Of a stretch of 64,000 bases of DNA, positions 18,684-27,445 are shown one piece after another. Every line of letters starts with the position of its first letter. Positions within the stretch are counted from its first letter, which is position 1. The stretch is from the NCBI RefSeq assembly GCF_030866825.1, contig NZ_CP133020.1, positions 2,542,001-2,606,000 of the forward strand, in the 5' to 3' direction. The translations under genes and the position numbers were made by a program. The notes under the pieces were generated by a model. It ran no database searches, was not told the origin of the DNA, and worked only from the letters and a program-made list of their open reading frames with translations. The DNA is from Rathayibacter sp. SW19. Its GTDB lineage: Bacteria > Actinomycetota > Actinomycetes > Actinomycetales > Microbacteriaceae.

Positions 18684-19769
18684 ATGGCGACTAAGGTGTC
18701 CGCGGCCGACCTGTTGCGCTTTCGCCTGCAGGCGCACGGCTTGACCGGTGAGCCGGCGGCTTCGGTCGAAGCGGTCGCACACCGGATGCTCGCCGTGCAG
18801 GCGCAGGACCTCGGACAGGCGGGCTGGGGGCTGGGAATCCGCACCGCAGCGGCGAGGGCGGACGACGTCGCGGCGGCGTTCTCCTCCGGTGCGCTGGTGC
18901 GATCCTGGCCGATGCGCGGAACACTGCATATCGTTCCCGCCCGCGAACTTGGTTGGATGCTCGAACTCACCACACCGCGGATGCTTGCACGCACCGCGAC
19001 CCGCCGCAGCCAGCTCGGACTCGGTGAGGACACCCTCGAACGCGCGCGTGCGGTGATGGTCGATGCCTTGTGCGGAGGCAAACGGTTGAATCGCGCCGGC
19101 GCGCTGCGGGCGTTCGAACAGGCCGGCATTGCGACGGACGGCCAGCGCGGATACCACCTGATCTATTTCCTGGCGCAGACAGGAACCCTGGTTTGGGGCC
19201 CGCCCGACGCCAACCAGCAAGCGTTGGTGCTGCTGCAGGAGTGGGTACCGAATCCGCTGCCACTGAGCGAGGAGGCCGCGTTGACTCGGTTCCTCGTCGG
19301 ATATCTTGCAGGGCACGGGCCGGCAACTGTGAAAGACTTCGTGTGGTGGACGAATCTCACGGTGGCGCAAGCCCGCACCGCTCGGGCTGCGGCCGGTGCT
19401 GAAATCGCCGACCTCGAGTGCAACGGCATCCGCTATCTGGTGCCGGCGGCGTTGCCCGATACCGTTGTGGCCGCCGGACGCGCCGACAATTCGGTGCACG
19501 CGCTGCCGGGTTTCGATGAGTATGTCCTCGGCTATCAAGACCGCTCGCCTGTGGTGGACGCAGAATTCGCGGCGCGACTGATCCCCGGCGGCAACGGCAT
19601 CTTCCGGCCCACGATCCTTTCTCGAGGTCGCGCGGTCGGCACCTGGCAGCGACCCACCGCCACGGGAGCGGCAGGATTCACCGTCGATCCGTTCACGATG
19701 TTGAGCGCTCGAGAACAGACAGCGTTCCAGTCGTCCGCCACTAGGTTCCTTCACTATCGGGCCGACTGA
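18684..19769 (+). CDS. Winged-helix HTH_42 protein, AlkZ-like DNA glycosylase candidate
   Basis: 361 aa. The family hallmarks are RSWPMRGTLHIVPARE (about 73-88) and LPGFDEYVLGYQDR. Residues 39-41 are Q-A-Q, matching the catalytic Q-aliphatic-Q motif reported for the AlkZ branch, which excises bulky alkylated or crosslinked bases. YcaQ-type members have Q-aliphatic-D. Many genomes label this family only as a winged-helix DNA-binding protein. The App1-like gene is 4 nt upstream. Confidence 0.8.
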   Translation: MATKVSAADLLRFRLQAHGLTGEPAASVEAVAHRMLAVQAQDLGQAGWGLGIRTAAARADDVAAAFSSGALVRSWPMRGTLHIVPARELGWMLELTTPRMLARTATRRSQLGLGEDTLERARAVMVDALCGGKRLNRAGALRAFEQAGIATDGQRGYHLIYFLAQTGTLVWGPPDANQQALVLLQEWVPNPLPLSEEAALTRFLVGYLAGHGPATVKDFVWWTNLTVAQARTARAAAGAEIADLECNGIRYLVPAALPDTVVAAGRADNSVHALPGFDEYVLGYQDRSPVVDAEFAARLIPGGNGIFRPTILSRGRAVGTWQRPTATGAAGFTVDPFTMLSAREQTAFQSSATRFLHYRAD

Positions 19770-19804
19770 GCTAGCGCTGCCCCCTGAGCCGCCTGGGCCA
19801 CGGC

Positions 19805-19810
19805 TACCCT
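19805..19810 (+). promoter_or_regulatory. -10 box of the FUSC gene (leaderless)
   Basis: TACCCT ends 6 nt before the GTG at 19817. The gap GAAGAG is purine-rich but too close to the start to act as a normal ribosome binding site. Confidence 0.5.
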
Positions 19811-19816
19811 GAAGAG

Positions 19817-20878
19817 GTGAAATTCGCCCAGGCACTGCGCGCCGCATCCCGCGTGCCCTTCCTGCAGACCGCGAAAGCCGCCGTGGCCACCGTCGCAGCA
19901 TGGCTAATCGCCTCGGCCCTCCTCCCGGAACAGGTGCCGGTGTTTGCCGCGATCGCGGCGCTTCTGGTCGTGCAGCCGAGCGTGAACCAGTCGTTCGGCA
20001 AGGCCGTCGAGCGTACGATCGGCGTGATCGTCGGCGTCTTGGTCGCCTACGTCGTCATCGTGGTCTTCGGCCGGAGCAGCTGGGCGGTGCTTCTCGCGAT
20101 CGTGGTTGCGATTTTCATCGCCTGGGCACTGCGACTGACCGTCGGCACCGCCAATCAGGTGCCGATCAGTGCGATGCTGGTGCTTTCGATCGGCGCGACG
20201 AATCCGGATTACGCGTTCAATCGCATCATTGAGACAATGATCGGGGCCGCAATCGCGATCATTGTCAATCTGGTGATCGTCGCTCCGATCCTGCTGGCCC
20301 CGGCACAGGATGCCGTGCGAGCGCTGACCGAGGAGCTCGCCGCAACGCTCGAGCGTCTTGCCGGCGCTCTCGTCGCGCCGCAGACCACGGCCGAACTCGC
20401 CGAAATGCTGCTGACCGCGCGGCTGCTGCGTCCCATGCAGGTCAGGGCGCAAACGACGCTGACCCAGGCTGAGGAAAGCCTGACGTTCAACCCGCGTGGT
20501 TCCAAGCACAAGCGAACGCTCGGCGGCGAACAAGAGCTGTTCGCCCGGATGCCAGCACTCGTGACGCGCGCCCTCGGCATGACGCGCGCCGTGCACGACC
20601 ACTATGACGACAGCCTGCGCTCTGAGCCGACCGTCAAGGCGATCGCAGACGAACTATCGCGGGCCGCGCACGATCTGCGGCTGATCGCCGCGCACGCGAC
20701 GGAGGCGACGGCCGCGGCGGCGCAGCCTGCCGCCGGGGCACCGATCGAACCAGAGGACCTGGAATTGACCGCACCGCTGATCATCACGACACCACACCCA
20801 CAGCACTGGGTGCTGCTCGGCTCTCTGCTGGAGGACCTGCGCCGCATTCACGAGGAGATCGTCGGAAGCTCCGGTTAG
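19817..20878 (+). CDS. FUSC/aromatic-acid-exporter family membrane protein
   Basis: 353 aa. About five transmembrane segments occupy residues 20-165 (VATVAAWLIASALL, IGVIVGVLVAYVVIVV, AIVVAIFIAWALRL and others). A soluble helical C-terminal half follows. The segment AAIAALLVVQPSVNQSF is typical of the FUSC (YccS/ArAE) family. These are assigned to efflux of aromatic or similar compounds, but the substrate here is unknown. It is convergent with the GH3 gene, with only 8 bp between stops. Confidence 0.78.
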   Translation: MKFAQALRAASRVPFLQTAKAAVATVAAWLIASALLPEQVPVFAAIAALLVVQPSVNQSFGKAVERTIGVIVGVLVAYVVIVVFGRSSWAVLLAIVVAIFIAWALRLTVGTANQVPISAMLVLSIGATNPDYAFNRIIETMIGAAIAIIVNLVIVAPILLAPAQDAVRALTEELAATLERLAGALVAPQTTAELAEMLLTARLLRPMQVRAQTTLTQAEESLTFNPRGSKHKRTLGGEQELFARMPALVTRALGMTRAVHDHYDDSLRSEPTVKAIADELSRAAHDLRLIAAHATEATAAAAQPAAGAPIEPEDLELTAPLIITTPHPQHWVLLGSLLEDLRRIHEEIVGSSG

Positions 20879-20886
20879 GGCCGTCA

Positions 20887-22086
20887 TCAATGCTGCGCCG
20901 AACCGAGCGTCAACCGGGCGAGCAGCAACATGCGGGCATCCTCATCGAGTTGACGCAGGGAGATCCGCCCGGACTGAACCGCCGCCACGATGTCTGCGAT
21001 CACTCGGGCCGGATCGATGCCGTCTTGCGCAACACTCGCACCGGTTACGAACAGGAGCATTGTGTTACCGGCGGCGAGCGCCGCGATCGCGTTCTCAGAA
21101 GGGTTCTGATACTGAGGCAGCCCGGTGTCCTGCAGCATTCGCAGGTCGTCGGTGATGGTGATTCCGTCGAACCCGAGTTGTTGACGCAGAATCTCGTGCC
21201 AGCGCACGGACAGACTGGCCGGCTGAGCATCGACCGCGCTGTAGACGAGGTGGCCGAACATGACGATCGGGGCTCCGGCAGCGATGCCCGCCGCGAACGA
21301 CGGCGCATCCCGCACGCTCCAGTTGGCAAGGGAGAGGGCCGTCGTCGGAATCGTGCGATGCGAATCTGCTTCGGTCTCACCATGGCCGGGAAAATGTTTG
21401 AGCGTGCTGAGGACTTTTCCCCGCTCTGCTGTCACCGCGGCAGCGACGCGAGCGGAGGCATCCGCCGGGTTCGTTCCGAGCACACGGTCGTAGATGAACG
21501 AGTTCGTGTCCGCGGTGACATCCGCGACAATCCCGAAATTCACGCTTACACCAGCCTGCTGGAGGAACGCCGCCCGCTGGCTGAAAGCATCCGTCGTCGC
21601 CGGCACCGCGAGGCTCTTGAGCGCGTCGGCGCCGGGCGCAGTGTCCCAGGGAAGACGCGTGACGTCTCCGCCTTCCTCGTCGATACCGAGAAGCACAGGA
21701 AGCGCCGGATCAGCACTGATCGCTTGCGTTTGCGCGAGCAGGGCGCCCGGTGACGACGGAATGTTGTCGCCCATCAGGATCAGCCCGCCCAGCCCGTATT
21801 GGTCGACGAAGGCGCGCAGCGCTGCGGCGTCTGTGCCGGGCGCGTGCAGCATCAGCAGGCTGGCCACCTTTTGCGGCAGAGTCATGTTCGCCAAGCGTTC
21901 CTCGGCCGCCTCCGCGATCGGATCGCGCGGCGCAGGGGTCACGGTCGGGCTCGCCGTCGGGGTGGGCGAGACTGCGCTGTGCTCAGTCGACTTGGCAACT
22001 CCGCCGCAGCCGGCCAACAGGCCGAGTAGCACAACAGAGGCTGCCAGCCGCAGCGCTGGTGCCGTGCCCGTTCGGGGAGTGCGCAT
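20887..22086 (-). CDS. GH3 glycosidase lipoprotein (beta-N-acetylhexosaminidase type)
   Basis: 399 aa. A signal peptide with lipobox LAGC (Cys27) is followed by a Pro/Thr-rich linker and a GH3 domain. KHFPGHG at about 230-236 with the following DSH is the NagZ-type His/Asp acid-base motif, and GITITDDL holds the nucleophile Asp. Such enzymes release N-acetylglucosamine from peptidoglycan or chito-oligosaccharides. It lies 26 bp after the second sugar permease, so it probably belongs to that operon. The ATG at 22086 is the only start giving a signal peptide. Confidence 0.87.
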   Translation of the reverse strand: MRTPRTGTAPALRLAASVVLLGLLAGCGGVAKSTEHSAVSPTPTASPTVTPAPRDPIAEAAEERLANMTLPQKVASLLMLHAPGTDAAALRAFVDQYGLGGLILMGDNIPSSPGALLAQTQAISADPALPVLLGIDEEGGDVTRLPWDTAPGADALKSLAVPATTDAFSQRAAFLQQAGVSVNFGIVADVTADTNSFIYDRVLGTNPADASARVAAAVTAERGKVLSTLKHFPGHGETEADSHRTIPTTALSLANWSVRDAPSFAAGIAAGAPIVMFGHLVYSAVDAQPASLSVRWHEILRQQLGFDGITITDDLRMLQDTGLPQYQNPSENAIAALAAGNTMLLFVTGASVAQDGIDPARVIADIVAAVQSGRISLRQLDEDARMLLLARLTLGSAQH

Positions 22087-22112
22087 GACGCAAATCGTAT
22101 CCCGTTGCCGTG

Positions 22113-23102
22113 TTACCCCTTGACGGCGCCGCCTAAGCCGCCTCCGCTCAGGAAGGTGCGTTGGAAGATCAGGAAGATGACAACCGGGATGAGTGTAGCG
22201 ATCGCCAGGGCAGCCAGGTAGACGCCGAGATCGGTGCTCGATTGGATCTGCGGCAATCGCACAGACAACGGCTGCACGGAGATGTCGGTGAGCACCAGAT
22301 TCGGCCACAGAAAATCCGCCCAGGCCGCCGTGATCGCAAAAACGGAAACGACACCGAGGATCGGCTTCGACATCGGCAGCACGACCGAGAAGAAGAGCCG
22401 GAAGGTGCCTGCCCCGTCGGTCTGGGCGGCCTCGAACACCTCCCGCGGCAAACTGTCGAAGAACCGCATCACCAACAGCACATTGAAGGCGCTCGCCCCC
22501 GCAGGCAGCCAGACTGCCCAGTAGGTGTTGATCATCGAGACGCCGATCACCGGTGGGTGCAGAATCGTCAGATAGAGCGGCACGAGTAATACGACAGCGG
22601 GAACAAACAGGGTGGCAAGCACCAGCCCGCTGACGAACTTCGCATATTTTGGCCTCAGCACAGACAGCACGAAGCCGCCGGTCGTTGCGACCAGCAATTG
22701 CACGGCCCACTCTCCTGCTGCCATCGCGATCGTGTTGAAGAAGAAATCACCGATGTGCACATCGTTCCAGGCCTTCGAGAGGTTGGACCAATCGATCCCG
22801 TGCGGGAACAAGGCAAGCGGCTGCGTCAGTGTGTCCTGCGTTGGAGTCACAGCTGATTTCAGCAGCCACAGCAGCGGGAGCAGGCCGGCGATGATCAGCA
22901 GGATCAGCAGCACGACGTGCAGACCGCCGCCGAGTACGCGGATCGGCGGCCGGCGCCAGTCCGTGGTCGACAGGATGCCGCGATCCGGCTCCGGCGCGCC
23001 GGCCCCGCTCCTGCGCCGGTCGACGCGCCGATGCGTGCGCCCGCGCCCGTTCGCGATGCTTGGGCCGCCGGGCGGTTCTGCGTTCAGAAAGCTGGTGGTC
23101 AA
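22113..23102 (-). CDS. Carbohydrate ABC transporter permease (MalG-like)
   Basis: 329 aa. A charged cytoplasmic N-terminus of about 55 residues precedes six transmembrane helices. The EAA loop reads EVFEAAQTDGAGTFRLFFSVVLPMSKP. The start is a TTG at 23102 overlapping the upstream stop (TTGA), supported by GGAG 6 nt upstream. It pairs with the 23099-24088 permease. Confidence 0.9.
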   Translation of the reverse strand: MTTSFLNAEPPGGPSIANGRGRTHRRVDRRRSGAGAPEPDRGILSTTDWRRPPIRVLGGGLHVVLLILLIIAGLLPLLWLLKSAVTPTQDTLTQPLALFPHGIDWSNLSKAWNDVHIGDFFFNTIAMAAGEWAVQLLVATTGGFVLSVLRPKYAKFVSGLVLATLFVPAVVLLVPLYLTILHPPVIGVSMINTYWAVWLPAGASAFNVLLVMRFFDSLPREVFEAAQTDGAGTFRLFFSVVLPMSKPILGVVSVFAITAAWADFLWPNLVLTDISVQPLSVRLPQIQSSTDLGVYLAALAIATLIPVVIFLIFQRTFLSGGGLGGAVKG

Positions 23103-24088
23103 TTGTCACTCCATCTTGCCGTGACTCGGAAGTACACGATCGACAGCACGGCGAGGAAGATCGCCAGCATCAGGCTCAGCGCGGTCGCCTCTCCGTAGGC
23201 TCCCCCGAGACTGTTGGTGAACGCATACTGATAGATCAACAGCAGAATCGTCGTCGTCGAATTGACCGGCCCGCCCGAGGTGAATAGATACGGCTGAAGG
23301 AACACCTGTGTGGTTGCGATGATCTGCAGAATCAACGTGATGAACAAGATGCCGCGCAACTGCGGCAACGTGACATGCCAGATCTTCGTCCAGATGCCGG
23401 CGCCGTCGGCCTCGGCCGCGTCATGGAGTTCCGGTGAGACGGAGGTCAGCGCCGCAAGATAGATGATGATGGCGCCACCGGCTCCTGCCCACGTCGCCTG
23501 CAGCACGAGGGAGGGCATTGCTGTCGTCACAGACTGGATCCAGGGCTGCGGGGGGATGCCGAACAGGCCGAGAATACTATTGAAGACGCCGGTCGGGCCT
23601 GCGTCATAGAAAACCTTCCACAGCAGCACGGCGACGACCGGTGGGATGATCACCGGCAAATATGCCAGCGCACTGTACAGTCCCTTCATCCGTTTGACTT
23701 CGCTCATCAGCACGGCGACGACCAGCGGGAGCGGATAGCCGAACAAGAGCGCCAGGAGCGCGAAATAGCCGGTGTTGCGCACCGCGAGCCAGAACACGGG
23801 ATCGTTGAAGACCGCGACGAAGTTGTCCCAGCCGACGAACACCGCGGGCGTCACCAGGTTGGTCTTCTGGAAGCTCATGATCACCGACTGCACGATCGGG
23901 TTCCATGAGAAGACACCGAAGATGATCAGCAGTGGCAACAGGAACAGCAGCGTGGTCAGCCCGCCGCGTTGTACCCACGTGATCGGGTTGTGGTGCCGCG
24001 TCGCTCGCGTCACCGGCGCACCCGTTCGAGGGGCGGCATCGGGATCGCTTGCCCCGAAGCGTGTGGGGGAAGTCGTCGAGACAGCCAT
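23099..24088 (-). CDS. Carbohydrate ABC transporter permease (MalF-like)
   Basis: 329 aa with six or so transmembrane helices beginning LTTLLFLLPLLIIFGVFSW. The EAA loop reads ELHDAAEADGAGIWTKIWHVTLPQL. The ATG at 24088 is chosen for AAGGA about 10 nt upstream. No ATPase gene lies in this locus, so it must use an ATPase encoded elsewhere (an MsiK-type multi-use ATPase in many actinobacteria). Confidence 0.9.
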   Translation of the reverse strand: MAVSTTSPTRFGASDPDAAPRTGAPVTRATRHHNPITWVQRGGLTTLLFLLPLLIIFGVFSWNPIVQSVIMSFQKTNLVTPAVFVGWDNFVAVFNDPVFWLAVRNTGYFALLALLFGYPLPLVVAVLMSEVKRMKGLYSALAYLPVIIPPVVAVLLWKVFYDAGPTGVFNSILGLFGIPPQPWIQSVTTAMPSLVLQATWAGAGGAIIIYLAALTSVSPELHDAAEADGAGIWTKIWHVTLPQLRGILFITLILQIIATTQVFLQPYLFTSGGPVNSTTTILLLIYQYAFTNSLGGAYGEATALSLMLAIFLAVLSIVYFRVTARWSDN

Positions 24089-24120
24089 TGTGTCGTCGTC
24101 CTTCGGTCGGGATGCGGCCA

Positions 24121-24151
24121 CGGGCCGCCGGAGGTGTGCTCCAGCGGCCCG
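24121..24151 (-). other. Intercistronic hairpin between binding-protein and permease genes
   Basis: An 8 bp stem CGGGCCGC/GCGGCCCG continues, past one mismatch, into GGAG/CTCC with a 5 nt loop. No T-run follows, so it is probably not a terminator. It sits in the 81 bp between the lipoprotein stop and the MalF-like start, where a stable stem would protect the 3' end of the binding-protein mRNA and raise its level over the permeases. Confidence 0.6.
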
Positions 24152-24169
24152 AATGCCGCAGCCGGGCTA

Positions 24170-25552
24170 CTACTTGCTGTCTGCGTCGATCAGCGCCTGG
24201 ATCTTAGTATCGACGCCCTTCAGCAGGGTGTCGACGTTCGGATTCTGCTGGGTGAGAACGGCTTGAACGACCGAATCCAGCGCTGCGTACAGATCCTGCG
24301 TGTGTGCGGAGGGCTCCGGAACGATCTTCTGATTCCAGATTCCATCGGTGAACGGCTTCACGTTGCTCACCGGCACGTTCACGTATGGCGCGATCCACTG
24401 CTGATTCTGCTGCCAGGTGGCCTTGTCGAACACCGGCAGGGTCGGAGCACCAACAGCCTGCTTGCCTGCGGCAAGGGTCTTCGCGTTCGACACGGCGGCC
24501 GACTTGTCCACGCTCGGCTGGGTGCGGTAAAAGTCGATCCACTTGACGGAGGCGGCGATTTGCGCAGGCGTGTCCTTCACGTTGACGACGTCGACGTTGC
24601 CGCCGGAGAGGATTCCGGCATTCGCGTTCGACGAGTCGACCGGGAAGGTGGTCACCCCATACGTGCTCGGATCGACACCGTTGGCCTGCATGAGCGAACC
24701 GACGACATCCGAACCGCTCATGTACATCGCGATCTTGCCTGAGGCGAAGCCCTGGTTGATTCCACTCCAATCCCACAGGAAGTTACTGCCCATCGAGTTG
24801 TCGTTCCAGCGCAGGTCATGCAACCAGCTCAGCGCCTGCTTGGTCTGAGCATTGTCGGTGTTGACCGTCACCTTGCCGCCCGAACCGACCGTCTCCAGCC
24901 GCCCGCCGAGCGAGTAGGTGTTCGTCGAAAGCTCCCACCCGCCGGTGTTGCCCGTCGTCATCTGCATGTAGCCTGCGACGCCTGGAAGCTTCTGCGAGAT
25001 GATCTTGGCATCCTGCCGGATCTCGTCAAGAGTCGTCGGAGGCTTGTTCGGGTCGAGGCCGGCCTTGGTGAACAGGTCCCGGTTGTATGACAACGCCATG
25101 GCGTACGGACCCCAGGGGATGCCGTAGATCTTGCCGTTGTTGCCGGTGGCAACGGTGAGCACATTCGGATTCCACTTCTTCGCCGTGCTGGTCTCGTTGA
25201 ATGGCTTGGTGATGTCTGCCAGCTGGCCGTTGTTCGCGAGGGTCTTGGAATCTGTGAACGGCACGTTGAACACATCAGGCAGGGTTCCACCCGCGAGCTC
25301 AGCCGCAAAAGTCGTGCCGGTCCACTGATATTCGATCGCCTTCACCTTGATCGTCGGATTCAGCTTCTCGAATTCCTTGACCCGTGCCGCGAGCGCGGTC
25401 AGGGCGTCAGCGGTCGATCCAGGCAGCACAGGGGCGACGACAAGATTGACCGTTCCACTGCTGTCGCTGCCGCCGCTACTGCACCCGCTGAGGAGTGCGG
25501 CGCTAGCGAGCGCAACGGTTGCGATCGCTATGGCCTTTCTGCGTGACGTCAT
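24170..25552 (-). CDS. Extracellular sugar-binding lipoprotein (family 1)
   Basis: 460 aa. The signal peptide ends in lipobox LSGC (Cys24) and a Gly/Ser linker. The mature protein resembles maltose/oligosaccharide-binding proteins (NLVVAPVLPGSTADALTALAARVKEFEKLNP; GIPWGPYAMALSYNRDLFTKAGLDP). The second ATG (25552) is preferred because AAAGGA is 8 nt upstream, whereas it would be 2 nt from the first ATG (25558). The substrate is inferred only from the neighbouring GH13 enzyme. Confidence 0.9.
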   Translation of the reverse strand: MTSRRKAIAIATVALASAALLSGCSSGGSDSSGTVNLVVAPVLPGSTADALTALAARVKEFEKLNPTIKVKAIEYQWTGTTFAAELAGGTLPDVFNVPFTDSKTLANNGQLADITKPFNETSTAKKWNPNVLTVATGNNGKIYGIPWGPYAMALSYNRDLFTKAGLDPNKPPTTLDEIRQDAKIISQKLPGVAGYMQMTTGNTGGWELSTNTYSLGGRLETVGSGGKVTVNTDNAQTKQALSWLHDLRWNDNSMGSNFLWDWSGINQGFASGKIAMYMSGSDVVGSLMQANGVDPSTYGVTTFPVDSSNANAGILSGGNVDVVNVKDTPAQIAASVKWIDFYRTQPSVDKSAAVSNAKTLAAGKQAVGAPTLPVFDKATWQQNQQWIAPYVNVPVSNVKPFTDGIWNQKIVPEPSAHTQDLYAALDSVVQAVLTQQNPNVDTLLKGVDTKIQALIDADSK

Positions 25553-25590
25553 CGTCATATTCCTTTCGATGTTCTACAGGGATTTGTACA

Positions 25591-25620
25591 GGGTTTTTTC
25601 GTATCGGGTTTTTTCGTATC
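25591..25620. repeat. Two exact 15 bp tandem repeats
   Basis: GGGTTTTTTCGTATC occurs twice in perfect tandem between the GH13 stop and the binding-protein start. On the minus strand it puts two A6 tracts 15 bp apart, 39-68 nt upstream of the lipoprotein ATG. Confidence 0.9.
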
Positions 25621-25624
25621 GGGA

Positions 25625-27334
25625 TTATTGGTGGGGCGTTCGCGACTGAGTGGTGCGTTCGTCGCGGTTCTCCGGCGGCTCCTGCTGTGTTCGTAGCCAT
25701 GCCGTGGAGTCTGGGGGCAGTAATCCGTTCTCGAGTGGATTGCTGCAAAGGAGGATGCTGACATGTTCGGGCAGCGCCACGCCGTGCGCTGAAAGGTTGG
25801 TCACGTTGAGAAATCGAGGCCCGCGCCGAAACTGGAGCACGTCGGTGTCGCTGTCGATCCACGCGAATGGGCCGTCACCGAGCGCCGGATTCTGTCGCCG
25901 GATTCGGAGCGCCTCCCGGTACAGCCACAACATCGATGAGGTGTTGCTCAGTTGCGCCTCAGCCGTGAGACGCGCCCATGCGGCCGGCTGTGGCAGCCAC
26001 GGTGCGCTCTCGGCGCCCATCGGGCTGAAACCATACGGGGGGTGGATGCCCCGCCACGGCAGCGGAACGCGGCATCCGTCTCGGCCGGGGTCGATGCCGC
26101 CTGACCGAAAGTGCATCGGATCCTGCAGGCGATCCAGGGGAATGTCCTCAACCTCAGGCAGACCGAGTTCGTCGCCCTGGTAGATGTAGAGCGATCCGGG
26201 CAGTGCCGCGGTCAGCAGAGCTGCCGCACGCGCCCGGCGCTGCCCGATGGTCAGGTTGGTCGGCGTGCCTCTGCGCTTTTTCGCGAACGAGAACGACGTG
26301 TCGTCGCGCCCGTAACGGGTCACCGGCCGGGTCACGTCGTGATTGGACAGCACCCAGGTCGACGGTGCCCCGACCGGGGCGTGCGCGCGCAGAGTCTCGT
26401 CGATGGAATCGCGGAACTCGCGCGCATCCCAGGGTCTGGATAAGAAGTCGAAGTTGAATGCCGTGTGCAGTTCGTCTGTTCGCAGATACTTGGCGAACCG
26501 GTCGATATCCGGCAACCAGATTTCGCCGACCAGCACCCGAGCACCGGGGTAGCTGTCTGCAACGGCCCGCCAGCCACGATAGATATCGTGGAGTTCGTCG
26601 CGATCCTGGTTGGGGTGTTCCCCTGGACCAGGTGTGTCTGACAGCTCCGGCAACGCGGCGTCTTTGACAAGAAGGGCCGCCGAATCGATGCGGACGCCGG
26701 CGACACCACGGTCGAACCAGAATCGCAGAATGTCCTCGTGTTCTCGTCGTACATCCGGATGATTCCAGTTGAGGTCGGGCTGCTGCGGCGTGAACAGGTG
26801 CAGGTACCATTCTCCCGGTGTTCCATCGGGGTTCGTGGTCCGCGTCCAGGTGTCGCCCGAGAAGTTCGACACCCAGTGGTTCGGCATCTCATTGCCGTCT
26901 GGGCCGAGCCCCTGGCGAAACCAGAAGCGTTGTCGTGCCGGCGAACCCGGTCCGGCCGCGAGCGCCTCGCGGAACCACGGGTGTTCGGCTGACACGTGAT
27001 TCGGAACGACGTCGATGATGGTGCGGATGCCGAGCTCGAGCGCGTCTGTGATCAGCGCCTCTGCCTCTTCCAGGGTTCCGAACGCTGGATTGATCTGCCG
27101 ATAGTCTGCGACGTCGTATCCGCCGTCGGCCAGGGGCGACACATACCACGGGTTGAACCAGATTGCGTCGACTCCGAGGTCTTTGAGGTAGCCCAGTCGA
27201 CTGCGCACTCCGGCGAGGTCTCCGGTGCCGTCTCCGTTGGCATCCGCGAAGCTGCGGATGTAGATCTGGTAGATCACCGCGTCGCGCCACCACAACGGGT
27301 CAGCGCGGCTCGGCGACGGCAGTGCTTTCAGCAT
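25625..27334 (-). CDS. GH13 alpha-glucosidase (oligo-1,6-glucosidase-like)
   Basis: 569 aa. The (beta/alpha)8 GH13 motifs are present: DVVPNHVS (region I), GVAGVRIDSAAL with the nucleophile Asp at about 217 (region II), LVGEIWLP with the acid Glu at about 271 (region III), and LSNHD with the third Asp at about 333 (region IV). There is no signal peptide, so it is cytoplasmic and acts on imported alpha-glucosides. The ATG at 27334 is chosen; a GTG at 27346 is in frame. Region II has S-A after RID where V-A is commoner. Confidence 0.9.
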   Translation of the reverse strand: MLKALPSPSRADPLWWRDAVIYQIYIRSFADANGDGTGDLAGVRSRLGYLKDLGVDAIWFNPWYVSPLADGGYDVADYRQINPAFGTLEEAEALITDALELGIRTIIDVVPNHVSAEHPWFREALAAGPGSPARQRFWFRQGLGPDGNEMPNHWVSNFSGDTWTRTTNPDGTPGEWYLHLFTPQQPDLNWNHPDVRREHEDILRFWFDRGVAGVRIDSAALLVKDAALPELSDTPGPGEHPNQDRDELHDIYRGWRAVADSYPGARVLVGEIWLPDIDRFAKYLRTDELHTAFNFDFLSRPWDAREFRDSIDETLRAHAPVGAPSTWVLSNHDVTRPVTRYGRDDTSFSFAKKRRGTPTNLTIGQRRARAAALLTAALPGSLYIYQGDELGLPEVEDIPLDRLQDPMHFRSGGIDPGRDGCRVPLPWRGIHPPYGFSPMGAESAPWLPQPAAWARLTAEAQLSNTSSMLWLYREALRIRRQNPALGDGPFAWIDSDTDVLQFRRGPRFLNVTNLSAHGVALPEHVSILLCSNPLENGLLPPDSTAWLRTQQEPPENRDERTTQSRTPHQ

Positions 27335-27375
27335 CGAGAGGCTCACACAGCGAAAGTACAGTTCTCGACGAAATG

Positions 27376-27423
27376 ACGCAAGAACTAAACAAAGAGTAAT
27401 TCTCTTGCGTTAAATTGCGCAAT
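27376..27423. promoter_or_regulatory. Candidate LacI-type operators upstream of the GH13 gene
   Basis: Inverted arms ACGCAAGA (27376-27383) and TCTTGCGT (27403-27410) are followed by TTGCG-N8-CGCAA (27405-27422), whose centre-right contains the perfect palindrome ATTGCGCAAT (27414-27423). The CGCAA half-site also occurs ahead of the lacI gene. It lies in the 99 bp between lacI and the GH13 gene. Confidence 0.5.
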
Positions 27424-27445
27424 CGAGCATCGAGTTGCGCTGCAC

